Shown here one piece after another: positions 23,917 to 33,095 of a DNA stretch of 64,000 nucleotides. Under the pieces are notes generated by a model. The model was not told the DNA's origin and ran no database searches. It worked only from the letters and a program-made list of their open reading frames with translations. Position numbers and translations under genes: made by a program. Positions within the stretch are counted from its first letter, which is position 1, and the number at the start of each line of letters is the position of its first letter. Source of the stretch: an uncultured Pelagibacteraceae bacterium (GTDB lineage Bacteria; Pseudomonadota; Alphaproteobacteria; Pelagibacterales; Pelagibacteraceae); the NCBI GenBank assembly GCA_902627805.1, contig CACOKN010000001.1, forward strand, positions 186,001 to 250,000, written 5' to 3'.

Positions 23917-25668
23917 CTATTCGCCGGAAAGGACCCTTTCGTATTCTCTAAAGTTAAGATCTCCTGAAGCTATCAATCTTCTTCCCATGTCTTGCATAGT
24001 TTGGAAACCTTCTTTGATTGCAATTTCTCTTAATTCAGGAGTTGTTGCTTTTCTAAGAATAGCCTCTTTTAAAGGTTTAGAAACAGTTAGTATCTCATAT
24101 ATTCCTTGTCTTCCTTTATATCCAGTATCCTTACACTTTGGACAACCTTTACCCTTAATAGCTTTAACTCTTGATGCAACTTCAGCAGTAAAACCTAAAT
24201 CTTGTAAAACTTTTGGATTTACGTCGTCATCTGGAACTTTACAATCTTTACAATTTCTTCTTGCAAGTCTTTGAGCCACTACAAGTTGACAAGCAGCACT
24301 AATTAAATAATCAGGTGTTCCCATATTTTGCAATCTGGTTATTGTGCTTGGCGCATCATTGGTGTGCAATGTACTAAAAACTAAGTGACCAGTTAATGCA
24401 GCTTTTAAACCAATATCAACTGTTTCTTTATCTCGCATCTCTCCAACAAGAATAATTTCAGGATCTTGCCTTAAAAAAGATCTAAGGGCTGCAGCAAAAG
24501 ATAAACCAATATCATCTTTGATTTGAACTTGTCCAACACCATCTAATTCATATTCGACAGGATCTTCAGCAGTTAAAATATTTAGATGAGGCTTACTTAC
24601 TTCTTTTAAAATACTATATAAAGTAGTTGATTTACCAGAACCTGTGGGACCTGTCACAAGAATTAAACCTTGAGTGCTATGAATTGATTTTCTTAAACTT
24701 TTTAAATCTTGATCTTCAAAGTTTAATTGTTCTAACGTTATGTCTCCTGCATCCTTGTTAAGAACCCGCATTACAATTCTTTCATTATTTGCTGTTGGTA
24801 AAATTGAAAGTCTGAGATCGACTACCTTTCCTTCTATCTTAAAGTTGATCGCTCCATCTTGTGGCAATCTTCTCTCAGCAATATCAAGTTTACCCATAAT
24901 TTTAAAACGTGTAACTACAGCTCCATAATTGTCATGAAGGAACTTTCTATATTGCTCTTGTTCTTGAAGCATTCCATCAAGTCTGTACCTTACTCTGGAT
25001 GAAAATCTATATGGTTCAATATGTATATCACTAACACCATTTTTAATAGCATCAGCAACTACTGCTGTACTAAATTTAATAACCTCAGACTCATTCTCTA
25101 TTGCCTCAATATCTTCTTCAGGAGTATTTTCTAAAACTTCTCCCGCTTCTCCTAAATCAGAGTCAAAAGTTTTTTGTTTTTCTTTATTTTCTTCTCTAAT
25201 TGTTGCAGCTGTTACTTCACCGCTTTCAGAAGAAATGCTTTCTATAAAAGCTGAAATTTGAGATAAGGGAGCCGCATGTAACTCAATATTTTTTTTTGTA
25301 ATTGCTTTAAGATTCCTCATTAAAGTCAATTTAGAGCTGTCAGGAATTGCGATATGTAATGTTTTACCATCAATTTTAAATGGAGCTACAAAATTAACCT
25401 TAATATAATTTGAAGGAAGTACAGTTTTAATTTCATCAGATACTTCTTGTTTGCTAAGGTCAATAATTTCTAAATTTTGCTCTTTAACTAAAATATCTAA
25501 AATTTTTTTCTCATCCGTGAGCTTAAGATCAAATACCGCTTCTATTTGAGATTTGTTTCCCTCTGTGCTAGTTTTTTTTATATTGATTAAATCTTTTCCA
25601 GAGATAACATCATTATCAATTAACACATTGATTAAATTTATTTCGCTTTCTCTACTAATTTTTAACAT
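23917..25668 (-). CDS. pilB: Type IV pilus extension ATPase PilB
   Basis: A 583-residue GspE/PilB ATPase. An MshEN-like N-terminal domain is followed by the catalytic core with Walker A GPTGSGKS (340-347), Asp box ILTAEDPVEYELDGV, Walker B IILVGEMRD (about 405-413) and His box LVFSTLHTNDAP. The zinc tetracysteine motif is complete (C473, C476, C509, C512), which marks PilB rather than PilT. Its ATG directly follows the secretin stop codon. It drives pilin polymerisation together with PilC. Confidence 0.95.
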   Translation of the reverse strand: MLKISRESEINLINVLIDNDVISGKDLINIKKTSTEGNKSQIEAVFDLKLTDEKKILDILVKEQNLEIIDLSKQEVSDEIKTVLPSNYIKVNFVAPFKIDGKTLHIAIPDSSKLTLMRNLKAITKKNIELHAAPLSQISAFIESISSESGEVTAATIREENKEKQKTFDSDLGEAGEVLENTPEEDIEAIENESEVIKFSTAVVADAIKNGVSDIHIEPYRFSSRVRYRLDGMLQEQEQYRKFLHDNYGAVVTRFKIMGKLDIAERRLPQDGAINFKIEGKVVDLRLSILPTANNERIVMRVLNKDAGDITLEQLNFEDQDLKSLRKSIHSTQGLILVTGPTGSGKSTTLYSILKEVSKPHLNILTAEDPVEYELDGVGQVQIKDDIGLSFAAALRSFLRQDPEIILVGEMRDKETVDIGLKAALTGHLVFSTLHTNDAPSTITRLQNMGTPDYLISAACQLVVAQRLARRNCKDCKVPDDDVNPKVLQDLGFTAEVASRVKAIKGKGCPKCKDTGYKGRQGIYEILTVSKPLKEAILRKATTPELREIAIKEGFQTMQDMGRRLIASGDLNFREYERVLSGE

Positions 25669-27237
25669 TTAAAGTATTCTTGGTGCTATAAACACTAATA
25701 ATTCATTTAATGTATCTTCTTTCACGTCCCTTTTAAACATTTTTCCAAGTAAAGGAACATCACTAACACCTGGAACTTTAGCTTCTGCATCGCCAACTCT
25801 ATTTTTTTTAATTCCACCAATAACCACTATATCACCATCTGCGACCAATAATTTTGTGTTAATTTCCATAGTATTTATAGAAATACCAGTTTCTCTGGTA
25901 ATTGGTGCATCGTTATTTACTTTTATATCTAGAAGAACATTCCCATCTCCAATAATACTTGGAGTTACTGTCATTACTAATGCAGCGTCTTTAAAAGTAT
26001 CAGAACCTTCTCCTCCAGAAACTGGAATTTGTTCTCCTTGTTTAATTGTTGCAGTTTGATTATCTAGAGTAAATACTTTTGGGTTTGAAATAGTTTTTGA
26101 TAATTCCATTGTTTCTAAAGCTTCTAATTCAACTTTTAAAACTGCAGAGCCAGTATTTTTTAGTAAACCTATTCCACTCGTAGCTCCTTCTCCAATACCA
26201 AAATTAAATAAATTATCAGTTCCTGCTCCTAAGTTAGCAGTACCATCATTTATTAAAGAACCAGTTCCAGATGGAGCCCCAATTGAACTTCCGCCTGCAG
26301 TTCCACCAATTCTTGTTCCACCATCTCTTGCTTTACTTGCATAGGCTGCACCTAATCTAGAGCCTAGTTGTCTTTCAAATGATGATGAAGCCTCGACTAT
26401 AAATACTTCCATTAAGACTTGTTTCGTTCTTTTATCAATTTCTCTAATTACTTTATCTACAACATCCAAATCCTTTTCTTTTCCTCTTACAATAATTGAA
26501 CGCGTAGTTTTTTCCTCTGTTACCTGGATCGGAATAAATGAACCACTAGATGAAGTAGATGTAAACAATTCTGTTATTGTTGCTTTTGCCTCAGCAGGAG
26601 AAATATAGTAGAGTCTAAAAATTTCTGAGACTAATGGTTCAACAGAATCTTCAAGTTCTGCTTTTTGTTTAACAGCTTGAGCTCGAGCTGATTTATAACT
26701 TTCTTGAGAAGTAAGTGTTGAAGGTGTTGCTACTCTAATAATATTACTTGCAACGTCAATATCAGCAGCATAGTTTTTCATATCTAGCAATGCATTAAAT
26801 GCTTTATCCCAAGGAACGTTATTTAATTGGGCTGTAATTGTTCCGGCTACATCATCACTAACCAAAATATTTACTCCACCAATTTTAGCCATTAATCGCA
26901 TAGCCTCTGCATAGTCCATATTTTGGAAGTTAAAAGTTATATTTTGTTTTAAACTTGTGTATTCTTCTGGAATTAATAAATAGTTTTTTTCTTTAACTGA
27001 AGATATTTTTTTTCTTTTTTTCAACTTTACAACGTCTGCCTCAACGGGGACCGGTCCCATTTCTGACATTTTATCTAATTCTTTTTTACCTAATTTTTTA
27101 ACATCTGTTTTTATTAATGGAGTATTATGTTTGAAAGTTTTAGAGGATTTTTTTTTTCCAGTTGCGGTACAACTAACGAGGAATAATCCAATTAATATTA
27201 TACTAGCAAATGTTCTAAAATTAAATTTAGTCATCAA
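25669..27237 (-). CDS. pilQ: Type IV pilus secretin, PilQ/MshL-like lipoprotein
   Basis: A 522-residue outer-membrane secretin. A lipoprotein signal ends in LVSC (Cys23). The N-terminal STN-like domain reads NITFNFQNMDYAEAMRLMAK. An N0/N1-type region follows, and the secretin core ends with the signature VPGVSDVPLLGKMFKRD and NELLVFIAPRIL. A Gly/Ser-rich stretch near 295-330 probably lies in the pore. No AMIN domains are present, so it resembles MshL or short PilQ. It is placed between the pilP-like and pilB genes. Confidence 0.92.
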   Translation of the reverse strand: MMTKFNFRTFASIILIGLFLVSCTATGKKKSSKTFKHNTPLIKTDVKKLGKKELDKMSEMGPVPVEADVVKLKKRKKISSVKEKNYLLIPEEYTSLKQNITFNFQNMDYAEAMRLMAKIGGVNILVSDDVAGTITAQLNNVPWDKAFNALLDMKNYAADIDVASNIIRVATPSTLTSQESYKSARAQAVKQKAELEDSVEPLVSEIFRLYYISPAEAKATITELFTSTSSSGSFIPIQVTEEKTTRSIIVRGKEKDLDVVDKVIREIDKRTKQVLMEVFIVEASSSFERQLGSRLGAAYASKARDGGTRIGGTAGGSSIGAPSGTGSLINDGTANLGAGTDNLFNFGIGEGATSGIGLLKNTGSAVLKVELEALETMELSKTISNPKVFTLDNQTATIKQGEQIPVSGGEGSDTFKDAALVMTVTPSIIGDGNVLLDIKVNNDAPITRETGISINTMEINTKLLVADGDIVVIGGIKKNRVGDAEAKVPGVSDVPLLGKMFKRDVKEDTLNELLVFIAPRIL

Positions 27238-27728
27238 TTCTTTCTTTCAATAATTTGATTTTTAAAATTAATTACAACTAAGGAACCCTCGTCTCTCTCA
27301 AAAATTACCTCTTTCGAATTTAAACCAACTAATCTAACTCCAGGAGACAACTCTTCAAAAAAACCAACATTTATAATATTGCCGTCTTCATTAACTAAAG
27401 ATGCAAACATTTGTTGATCACCTTCAATTATTCCTAACAACTTATAATTAAAAACACTTAATTTTTTCTTATCCTCTTCACTATCACCAATTATCTTCAT
27501 TCCACTTCCACCTCCAAGTGAGCCATCACCAACGAATGGATCATTTAAAGGTAAAGGTTCCTCTTGATTTGATGCTGAGCTTTGAAGGGATTGTTTCTCT
27601 TTTACTTTTTGGTTAATTTCTTTTGCCTTATCAATAATATTGGTTTCTGTATCGTGATTGTCTGCATAAGAGAATTTAAAACTTAATAATAAAAAGAATG
27701 TGATTAATGTTATAAACCTAAAAATCAT
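27234..27728 (-). CDS. PilP-like type IV pilus assembly protein
   Basis: A 164-residue exported protein with a signal peptide ending near KFSYA (22), a disordered segment rich in Gln, Ser and Pro (residues 40-75), and a small beta-rich C-terminal domain (YKLLGIIEGDQQMFASLV, then VIFERDEGSLVVINF). This layout and its position between the pilO-like and secretin genes fit PilP, which links the PilMNO platform to the secretin. It overlaps both neighbours by a few bases. Sequence identity alone is weak; the call leans on context. Confidence 0.7.
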   Translation of the reverse strand: MIFRFITLITFFLLLSFKFSYADNHDTETNIIDKAKEINQKVKEKQSLQSSASNQEEPLPLNDPFVGDGSLGGGSGMKIIGDSEEDKKKLSVFNYKLLGIIEGDQQMFASLVNEDGNIINVGFFEELSPGVRLVGLNSKEVIFERDEGSLVVINFKNQIIERKN

Positions 27729-28410
27729 CTGCTAAACCTACAATTGTTAATGTCCCTGTCACACTTATCGCTCCAGTTGAATCCTTTCCTTTTACCACTT
27801 TGATAGACTCTTTGTCAAAATTTAACATTTTTTGTGATAATGATAGTTGCCTTTTAAACTTAATATATCCTAGAAAACTACCATCTATCTGAAATTGAAC
27901 CGGAATTGTGTAATAAGCTACACTTTTTTTTGTTTTTTTTCCTTTTTTCTTCTTTTTTTGTTTTTTTCCAGTCGCCTGTGCTAAAGCAGCTGCTTTAGTG
28001 ACTTCCTTAATTTCATTCTTTTCAATCTTGGCAATTACCAAATTATTCATAGCAGCAAATTCACTCAAAGTTTGATAAAGTCCCTCAACCTCAGCTCTAG
28101 AATGAAATAAAGTAGAATATTGATCATATTCAGGTTTCATTTTTTTAATTTTCTTCTTCTTTATCTTTATATCTTGAAGAATTTTTTGTGTTTCTTCTTT
28201 CTTTTTGTTCATGTTATCAAGCTGAGCTTTTTTGTTATTAACTATTGGATTTAAAACTCCATAAAAGATAATTAAAAAAATTATTACTGCGCCAACAGAT
28301 ATTCCAACTTTTATCCATGTCTTTTTTTCAACTCTTTTTAATTTCGATTTAATATCTTCAACCGATATGTTTTTTAGATCAATATTTTTTAAATCAATTT
28401 TAAAATTCAT
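27718..28410 (-). CDS. pilO: PilO-like type IV pilus assembly protein
   Basis: A 230-residue bitopic inner-membrane protein. A short basic cytosolic part precedes one helix (about 32-53, IKVGISVGAVIIFLIIFYGV), then a coiled coil (NNKKAQLDNMNKKKEETQKI) and a ferredoxin-like periplasmic domain interrupted by a lysine run at about 148-162. This is the PilO plan. It follows the PilMN-like gene by two bases and overlaps the pilP-like gene, completing the alignment complex between platform and secretin. Confidence 0.8.
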   Translation of the reverse strand: MNFKIDLKNIDLKNISVEDIKSKLKRVEKKTWIKVGISVGAVIIFLIIFYGVLNPIVNNKKAQLDNMNKKKEETQKILQDIKIKKKKIKKMKPEYDQYSTLFHSRAEVEGLYQTLSEFAAMNNLVIAKIEKNEIKEVTKAAALAQATGKKQKKKKKGKKTKKSVAYYTIPVQFQIDGSFLGYIKFKRQLSLSQKMLNFDKESIKVVKGKDSTGAISVTGTLTIVGLADDF

Positions 28411-28412
28411 AA

Positions 28413-30881
28413 CTATATTTTCTTAATTTTAACAAAAACCCTGAATCCTTTCATTTGATTCTGTCCTTGTTGAGCTCGTGGTAATTTCATCGACGATAAA
28501 GATGCTTGCTCTACCAGCTTTTGCTTACCTAAATTTTCAATAAATTTTAAGATATCTTGATCACTTGCTGCTACACCTTGTATTGTAACTAATCTTTTTC
28601 CATTATAATTGACTGAATCGAATCTTAACTTTGTAGGAACACTCGAAGCTATTTGAGCTAAAATTCTGTAACTTAATTCTTTATTCGATTTTAATGTAGA
28701 ACTTAACTTTAAAGTGGTTTCATAAAGTTTTAATTCTTTAGAAACTTTTTTTAATTCGAGTGATTTTTTTTCATGTGTATTAAGGACTTTACTATAATCT
28801 TTAAGTTTCTTGTTATATGAATGAATATTCCAAAATGATAAAGTGAAAAGAAATAAATATAAAGCTGCAATACCTGTTGCTAATCCTTTGAAAGCGAAAC
28901 TAGAAATTGCCTTCATCTTTTTTTGTTGAAACATACTTTTTCTATCAGGAAGTAAATTTATATTTTTTGCAGCAGTAACAAATTTATAATAACCAAAAAC
29001 ATCCAGTTTTCTAAATGCCAATCCAATGGTAGTTCCAAAATAAGATTTATTTTCTAAGTTTACCTGTTCATTAAATTGCTGAGGAACCTTTAAGCCTTCA
29101 ATTGGATCAAACAAATTAAATCCAACATTCATTAAATTTTTTCTAAAAAAAGATAAATATTCCTCTACATTACTTAAATCTGAAACAACTTTAATATTTC
29201 TAATTCTTTTTTCGTATTTTGTCTCAAAATCTTGGACTGCCTGTTTTACCTGTGTTACGTACCTTCTAACTAAGCTCTCTTTTTCTTCAGCGTCTGTAGA
29301 TTCTAATAAGATTTTTCTATCTTGGCCTCTTAAGAAAATATCTGTAATTATTGGATTATTATCATACAGAATCATCAAATAGTTTTCGTCTAAACCAAAT
29401 TCTAAAACAGCTGTCAAATTTGCATCTTCTGCTTTGTTTGTTATTTGATTTATTTGATCTACAGCAGACTTTAGCGCAAAACATTTGACATCAATAATTA
29501 CCGGATTTAATCCACTATTTTTTACAATTGAAACGTAACTATTAATATCTGCCAGTTTAGAAGCGACAAACAATATATCCATTGTATTATCTTTTTCATT
29601 TCTATTTATAACTTGATGAAAAATAGAATAATCATCTAAATTATCAGTCAGTTGAACTAAATTTTCCCACAAGGAATTTGTGTCAATTGCTTTTTGTAAT
29701 TCGTCATCTTTTAACAATGGTGAGGTTACTACTCTTATAATTGCACTTGTAACAGGGATTGATATAGCAACATTTCCAACATCTATTTTAGATTTTTGTA
29801 ATGCTAAATTTAATTCATTTGTAACTTTTTCTGCATTTTCTAAAACACTACTTTCATCTGGTATGTCAATTTTATGAGTGTAAAATTTTTCAAGAACCCA
29901 TTGGTTAGATTTATTGGTATTTACTTGAGCTAATCTTATCTCTTTATTTGTAAGTTCGACACCTATTACCTCTTCTCCTTGAACTGATGACCTTCCAATT
30001 TTAGATTTTAAAAAACCAAAAACTTTATTTAATGGGTTGGGTTTTTTGTTATCAGGAGATTTAGGAAGTTTAATTCCCTTTAGAGATGGTTTTTTTAATT
30101 TGATATCTTTTAATTTTCCAAAAATATTTGTAAGTTTACCTTTTAACTTATCTTGTCTACTAGGTTCATTACTTTCAGTTGATGAAACGGGTGAACTCTG
30201 CTCTTGACTTTGATTTGGAGTGTTATCGATAGGTGTTTGAACTTTTTCTAATCCTCTTAACGCATCTTGAGATTTTTGTTTGTCCTCTTGTGATGAAATA
30301 TTTTCTTCAGAAGCACTTTGACTTTCATTAACTTGCGTTTCGCTAGTTTGATTTTTTAATCTTTCGCTTTCTTCTTGAATATCATCAAACCATTTTTCCA
30401 AAATTGGAATTGCTTCCTCTAAGTTTGTTGTTCCTGAAGATGAAATTTTTTGTTTTCCATCAATATAAAGCCTACCAACCCAATTTTTTGACTTTAATTC
30501 ACCCTTATACTTATCTTGTCTTACATAAATGTGTAGTCGACCATCTTTTTTATGTATAACTTGATGCCCAGGTCCGTTATCTTCATCTTTTTTTTTATCA
30601 GAAGTATCTGAACTTTGTTGCTCATTGCTTTCTTGAATATTTGAGTCACTATTTTGAGTATTTAAGTTTTGATTTTCATCTTTTTTTTCAAGTGAGGTTT
30701 CCAAAACATCTGACTGATCATTATTTTGATCATTATTTTTAGTTTGATCACTAGATGACTCATTATTAGTTGAATCTACACTCTCAGGTTGATTATTTTC
30801 ATCAACTGATGATTTATTATCTGACTCATTGTCAGTTGAATCCTGATTTATATTTTTTTTGTCTTCGTCTTGATCGCTCAT
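28413..30881 (-). CDS. Fused PilM-PilN type IV pilus assembly protein with disordered N-terminus
   Basis: The ATG at 30879-30881 gives 822 residues; a TTG two codons earlier is less likely. Residues 1-105 are an acidic Asp/Asn/Ser/Gln-rich disordered stretch. Residues 106-172 form a small unidentified module (HVIHKK-like start, WVGRLYIDGK). Another disordered linker follows, then a PilM-type actin-like domain (about 300-635, VIGVELTNKEIRLAQVN). Next is the PilN peptide NINLLP (640-645), one membrane helix (about 662-684) and a periplasmic PilN domain. PilM normally binds the PilN N-terminal peptide in trans; here they are one chain. Confidence 0.82.
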   Translation of the reverse strand: MSDQDEDKKNINQDSTDNESDNKSSVDENNQPESVDSTNNESSSDQTKNNDQNNDQSDVLETSLEKKDENQNLNTQNSDSNIQESNEQQSSDTSDKKKDEDNGPGHQVIHKKDGRLHIYVRQDKYKGELKSKNWVGRLYIDGKQKISSSGTTNLEEAIPILEKWFDDIQEESERLKNQTSETQVNESQSASEENISSQEDKQKSQDALRGLEKVQTPIDNTPNQSQEQSSPVSSTESNEPSRQDKLKGKLTNIFGKLKDIKLKKPSLKGIKLPKSPDNKKPNPLNKVFGFLKSKIGRSSVQGEEVIGVELTNKEIRLAQVNTNKSNQWVLEKFYTHKIDIPDESSVLENAEKVTNELNLALQKSKIDVGNVAISIPVTSAIIRVVTSPLLKDDELQKAIDTNSLWENLVQLTDNLDDYSIFHQVINRNEKDNTMDILFVASKLADINSYVSIVKNSGLNPVIIDVKCFALKSAVDQINQITNKAEDANLTAVLEFGLDENYLMILYDNNPIITDIFLRGQDRKILLESTDAEEKESLVRRYVTQVKQAVQDFETKYEKRIRNIKVVSDLSNVEEYLSFFRKNLMNVGFNLFDPIEGLKVPQQFNEQVNLENKSYFGTTIGLAFRKLDVFGYYKFVTAAKNINLLPDRKSMFQQKKMKAISSFAFKGLATGIAALYLFLFTLSFWNIHSYNKKLKDYSKVLNTHEKKSLELKKVSKELKLYETTLKLSSTLKSNKELSYRILAQIASSVPTKLRFDSVNYNGKRLVTIQGVAASDQDILKFIENLGKQKLVEQASLSSMKLPRAQQGQNQMKGFRVFVKIKKI

Positions 30882-31431
30882 AAACAATTATAAAATATTT
30901 TCTCTAACACAATTTAACGAATCTCTAACACAAAAGATAATTTTAGTCTAACACAAAAAAAAATATAGTGTTCAAAATGGGTAAAAAAAGTTAAAAAGCA
31001 AGTAAAATAGCCATTTTTAAGAAATTTTTATACAAAAGTTAAATTAGATAAATTTAGATTATTCTAACACAAAGATTAAATATTATTTGTGTTAGAGTGT
31101 TTTTATGTTGTGTTAGAGTAAAAATCTTTTTTCTGAAATGTAAAAAAGCAAGTAAAATCAACAAAAAACGTAATTTTAAAAATAAAACCTTTTTTTGTGT
31201 TAGAGTAAATTAGATTGTGTTAGAGAAAAATAATTTATGATAATTTTTTATTTAAAATAAAAAAAAATATTAATTTTATTCTAATTTTAGCAAAAATTTT
31301 TATTTACAATCACTAATTGTCCTTTTTTTTTTGTGAGTTTATAAATTTTTACACTTTTTAAGTGAATTCTACTAAAAAATAAAAAAATTTTGATTAAATT
31401 TATAAGAATTTTTTTTTTAAACAAATTTTTC
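30882..31431. other. Long AT-rich non-coding region upstream of the pilMN operon
   Basis: About 550 bases without a supportable gene, by far the longest such gap in the window. It contains eight copies of an 11-base motif (see the repeat entry). It also holds two copies of AAAAAGCAAGTAAAAT (30993-31008 and 31143-31158), a small CACTT/AAGTG inverted repeat (31352-31364), and a TATAAT box on the minus strand at 30887-30892 just before the pilMN start. The stretch 31225-31431 is nearly pure A and T. It is probably the control region of the pilMN-O-P-Q-B-C operon. Confidence 0.75.
30902..31225. repeat. Array of eight 11-base motifs, consensus CTCTAACACAA
   Basis: Forward copies: 30902-30912, 30923-30933, 30946-30956 (first base G) and 31062-31072 (first base T). 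Reverse copies (TTGTGTTAGAG): 31087-31097, 31108-31118, 31195-31205 and 31215-31225. Six of eight are identical over 11 bases. Start-to-start distances within the clusters are 21, 23, 25, 21 and 20 bases, close to two helical turns. Copies 4 and 5 form an inverted repeat with 11-base arms (31063-31073 and 31086-31096). The pattern fits a multi-site operator for a DNA-binding protein. Confidence 0.85.
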
Positions 31432-31734
31432 TTAATTTGGCTGACCTTTTATATCAGTTGTTAATTCTTGATAGATTAAAACTGAAATAGCATTTAAATT
31501 TTTTAAAATTCTTTCATAATTAAAAGAAAAATCAACAATATTACAATTCAATTCTTGAAAGTAGTACACTTCCGTTAATGGAATGTTTGGTGATAGTTCT
31601 GCAACAATTATATTAAGGTTCTTTGTTTTTTTTTCAATTGCAAAATTATACCTGCAAACATTTGATGTAGTCCAAAATAGAATAGCGCTTATAAGAATAG
31701 CAAAAAAAAACATTACTCTAGTGATTCCAAACAT
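31432..31734 (-). CDS. Small membrane-anchored protein of unknown function
   Basis: A 100-residue protein with one N-terminal hydrophobic helix (about residues 5-25) and a hydrophilic remainder containing two cysteines (NVCRYN and LNCNIV). No family is recognised. It follows the GAF-SpoIIE phosphatase gene by 11 bases and precedes the motif array, so it is probably co-transcribed with the phosphatase and could be an accessory or sensor for it. A divergent pilin-like fold is not supported, because there is no class III cleavage site. Confidence 0.55.
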   Translation of the reverse strand: MFGITRVMFFFAILISAILFWTTSNVCRYNFAIEKKTKNLNIIVAELSPNIPLTEVYYFQELNCNIVDFSFNYERILKNLNAISVLIYQELTTDIKGQPN

Positions 31735-31745
31735 AAAATATAAAT

Positions 31746-33095
31746 CTATTTTGAATCTACTACTACTATTGTTAGATCATCCTTTTGTATACGACCAGAT
31801 TTAATTATATCTTCGATAATCTTTTTTAATCTTTCATGATTAGGAACTTGCTGATATGTCTTAATATAATTTTTAAATCCCTCAGCCTCTAACATTTCTC
31901 CTTTAGCATTTCTAATTTCAGTAATACCATCTGTAAAAATATACATTGAACTATTAGAAAAATTAATTTTTGTTTCTTTAAATTTAAATTTTGGTGCGAT
32001 CCCTAATGGAGGTCCTGCCTCCTCAAAGTTTGAAAAATTTTTATCTTCTGAATAAATTAAAGGAGGTTCATGACCTGCATTCGCTAAAGTTAATTCTTTT
32101 TTATTACTATCGTAAATCCCTATTAACATTGTAACAAACATTCCTCGTGAAGTAGTCTCGCAAATTTCTTCATTAAGCGTATTTAATAACTCTGCTGCAG
32201 AAAAATTTGTTTTGCTTAGACATCTATACAAACTTGAGGCTTTCGACATTAATAAAGATGATTTAATTCCTTTGCCTGATACATCTGCAACACCAAAGCC
32301 ATAAACGCCTTGAGATAATTCTGCAAAATTATAAAAATCTCCTGAGACAACTTTGGCAGGAATGTTAATGCCTGCAATTGGAAAATTTTCTTTTTTATTT
32401 TGAGACAATAATGTTTTTTGAATCTCTCCTACAATCTCAATTTCTTTTTGCATTCTATTCTTATCAACTAAATCTTTTGCCATTTTTGCATTTCGTATAG
32501 CCAATGCAGCTGGACCTGATAAAGTTTCTAAAAGTTTTCTATCACTCTCTTCAAAGAGTTTGGTATTTGTTTTTTTATTTAAACAATGAATAACTCCAAT
32601 ACATTCATCTGATACAATTAATGGTGCACAAAGAACTGAGTAAGTAGTAAAGTTTGTTTTGTTATCAAGATCAAAATAAAATTCAGCAATCTCTCTAACA
32701 TCTTTCCGAACATCGCCTACTCTTATACACTTTTTCATTAACGCAGCTTTTCCCATCACACCTTGAGTAATAGGAATTTCAAAATCTTCAAGATATGCTT
32801 GGTGTTTAGATGCAATACATTGAAACATTTGATTTTTATCATCTATTAAAAAAATATTAGCAGCTTGGGCGTTTATTCTTTTGATAATAAGCTCTAGTGA
32901 ATTATTTAAAGTTTCTTTTAAATCAAGAGACATTGCAAACTCTTGATTCATTTTTGTAACTAGTGCTAAATCTTTATCACTAGTGCTCTCTATTGGAGTT
33001 GTTTCCTTTTTTTTTGTGCCAAAAAACATACTATTTATAAATTGATATTCGTTAATTTTTTGATAATTTTGTATTTGATGGAAATCATTATTCAT
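31746..33095 (-). CDS. GAF-domain SpoIIE-type protein phosphatase (RsbU-like)
   Basis: A cytosolic sensor-phosphatase of about 449 residues from the ATG at 33093-33095; a GTG at 33116 would add seven. A GAF domain spans roughly 45-200 (LELIIKRINAQAANIFLIDD, YSVLCAPLIVSDECIGVIHC). A linker coiled coil and a PP2C/SpoIIE domain from about 220 follow. Metal-binding aspartates are in VSGDFYN, GVADVSGKG, FTDGITE and KDDLTIVV. It should dephosphorylate a STAS protein, most simply one of the two at 21639-22219. It is divergent from pilD. The GAF ligand is unknown. Confidence 0.9.
   Translation of the reverse strand: MNNDFHQIQNYQKINEYQFINSMFFGTKKKETTPIESTSDKDLALVTKMNQEFAMSLDLKETLNNSLELIIKRINAQAANIFLIDDKNQMFQCIASKHQAYLEDFEIPITQGVMGKAALMKKCIRVGDVRKDVREIAEFYFDLDNKTNFTTYSVLCAPLIVSDECIGVIHCLNKKTNTKLFEESDRKLLETLSGPAALAIRNAKMAKDLVDKNRMQKEIEIVGEIQKTLLSQNKKENFPIAGINIPAKVVSGDFYNFAELSQGVYGFGVADVSGKGIKSSLLMSKASSLYRCLSKTNFSAAELLNTLNEEICETTSRGMFVTMLIGIYDSNKKELTLANAGHEPPLIYSEDKNFSNFEEAGPPLGIAPKFKFKETKINFSNSSMYIFTDGITEIRNAKGEMLEAEGFKNYIKTYQQVPNHERLKKIIEDIIKSGRIQKDDLTIVVVDSK

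Noticed and set aside
31063..31096. Plain transcription terminator
   Set aside because: The inverted pair has 11-base arms but a 12-base AT loop and no U-run directly after it. The arms are copies of the wider motif, so binding sites explain it better.
30902..31225. CRISPR array or tandem repeat
   Set aside because: Repeats are only 11 bases, occur in both orientations and have unequal spacers. No cas genes are present. An operator array fits better.
30902..31225. DNA uptake sequence for competence
   Set aside because: Uptake sequences are spread genome-wide, mostly in coding DNA. Here eight copies cluster in one gap, and I noticed only one further near-copy in the window.
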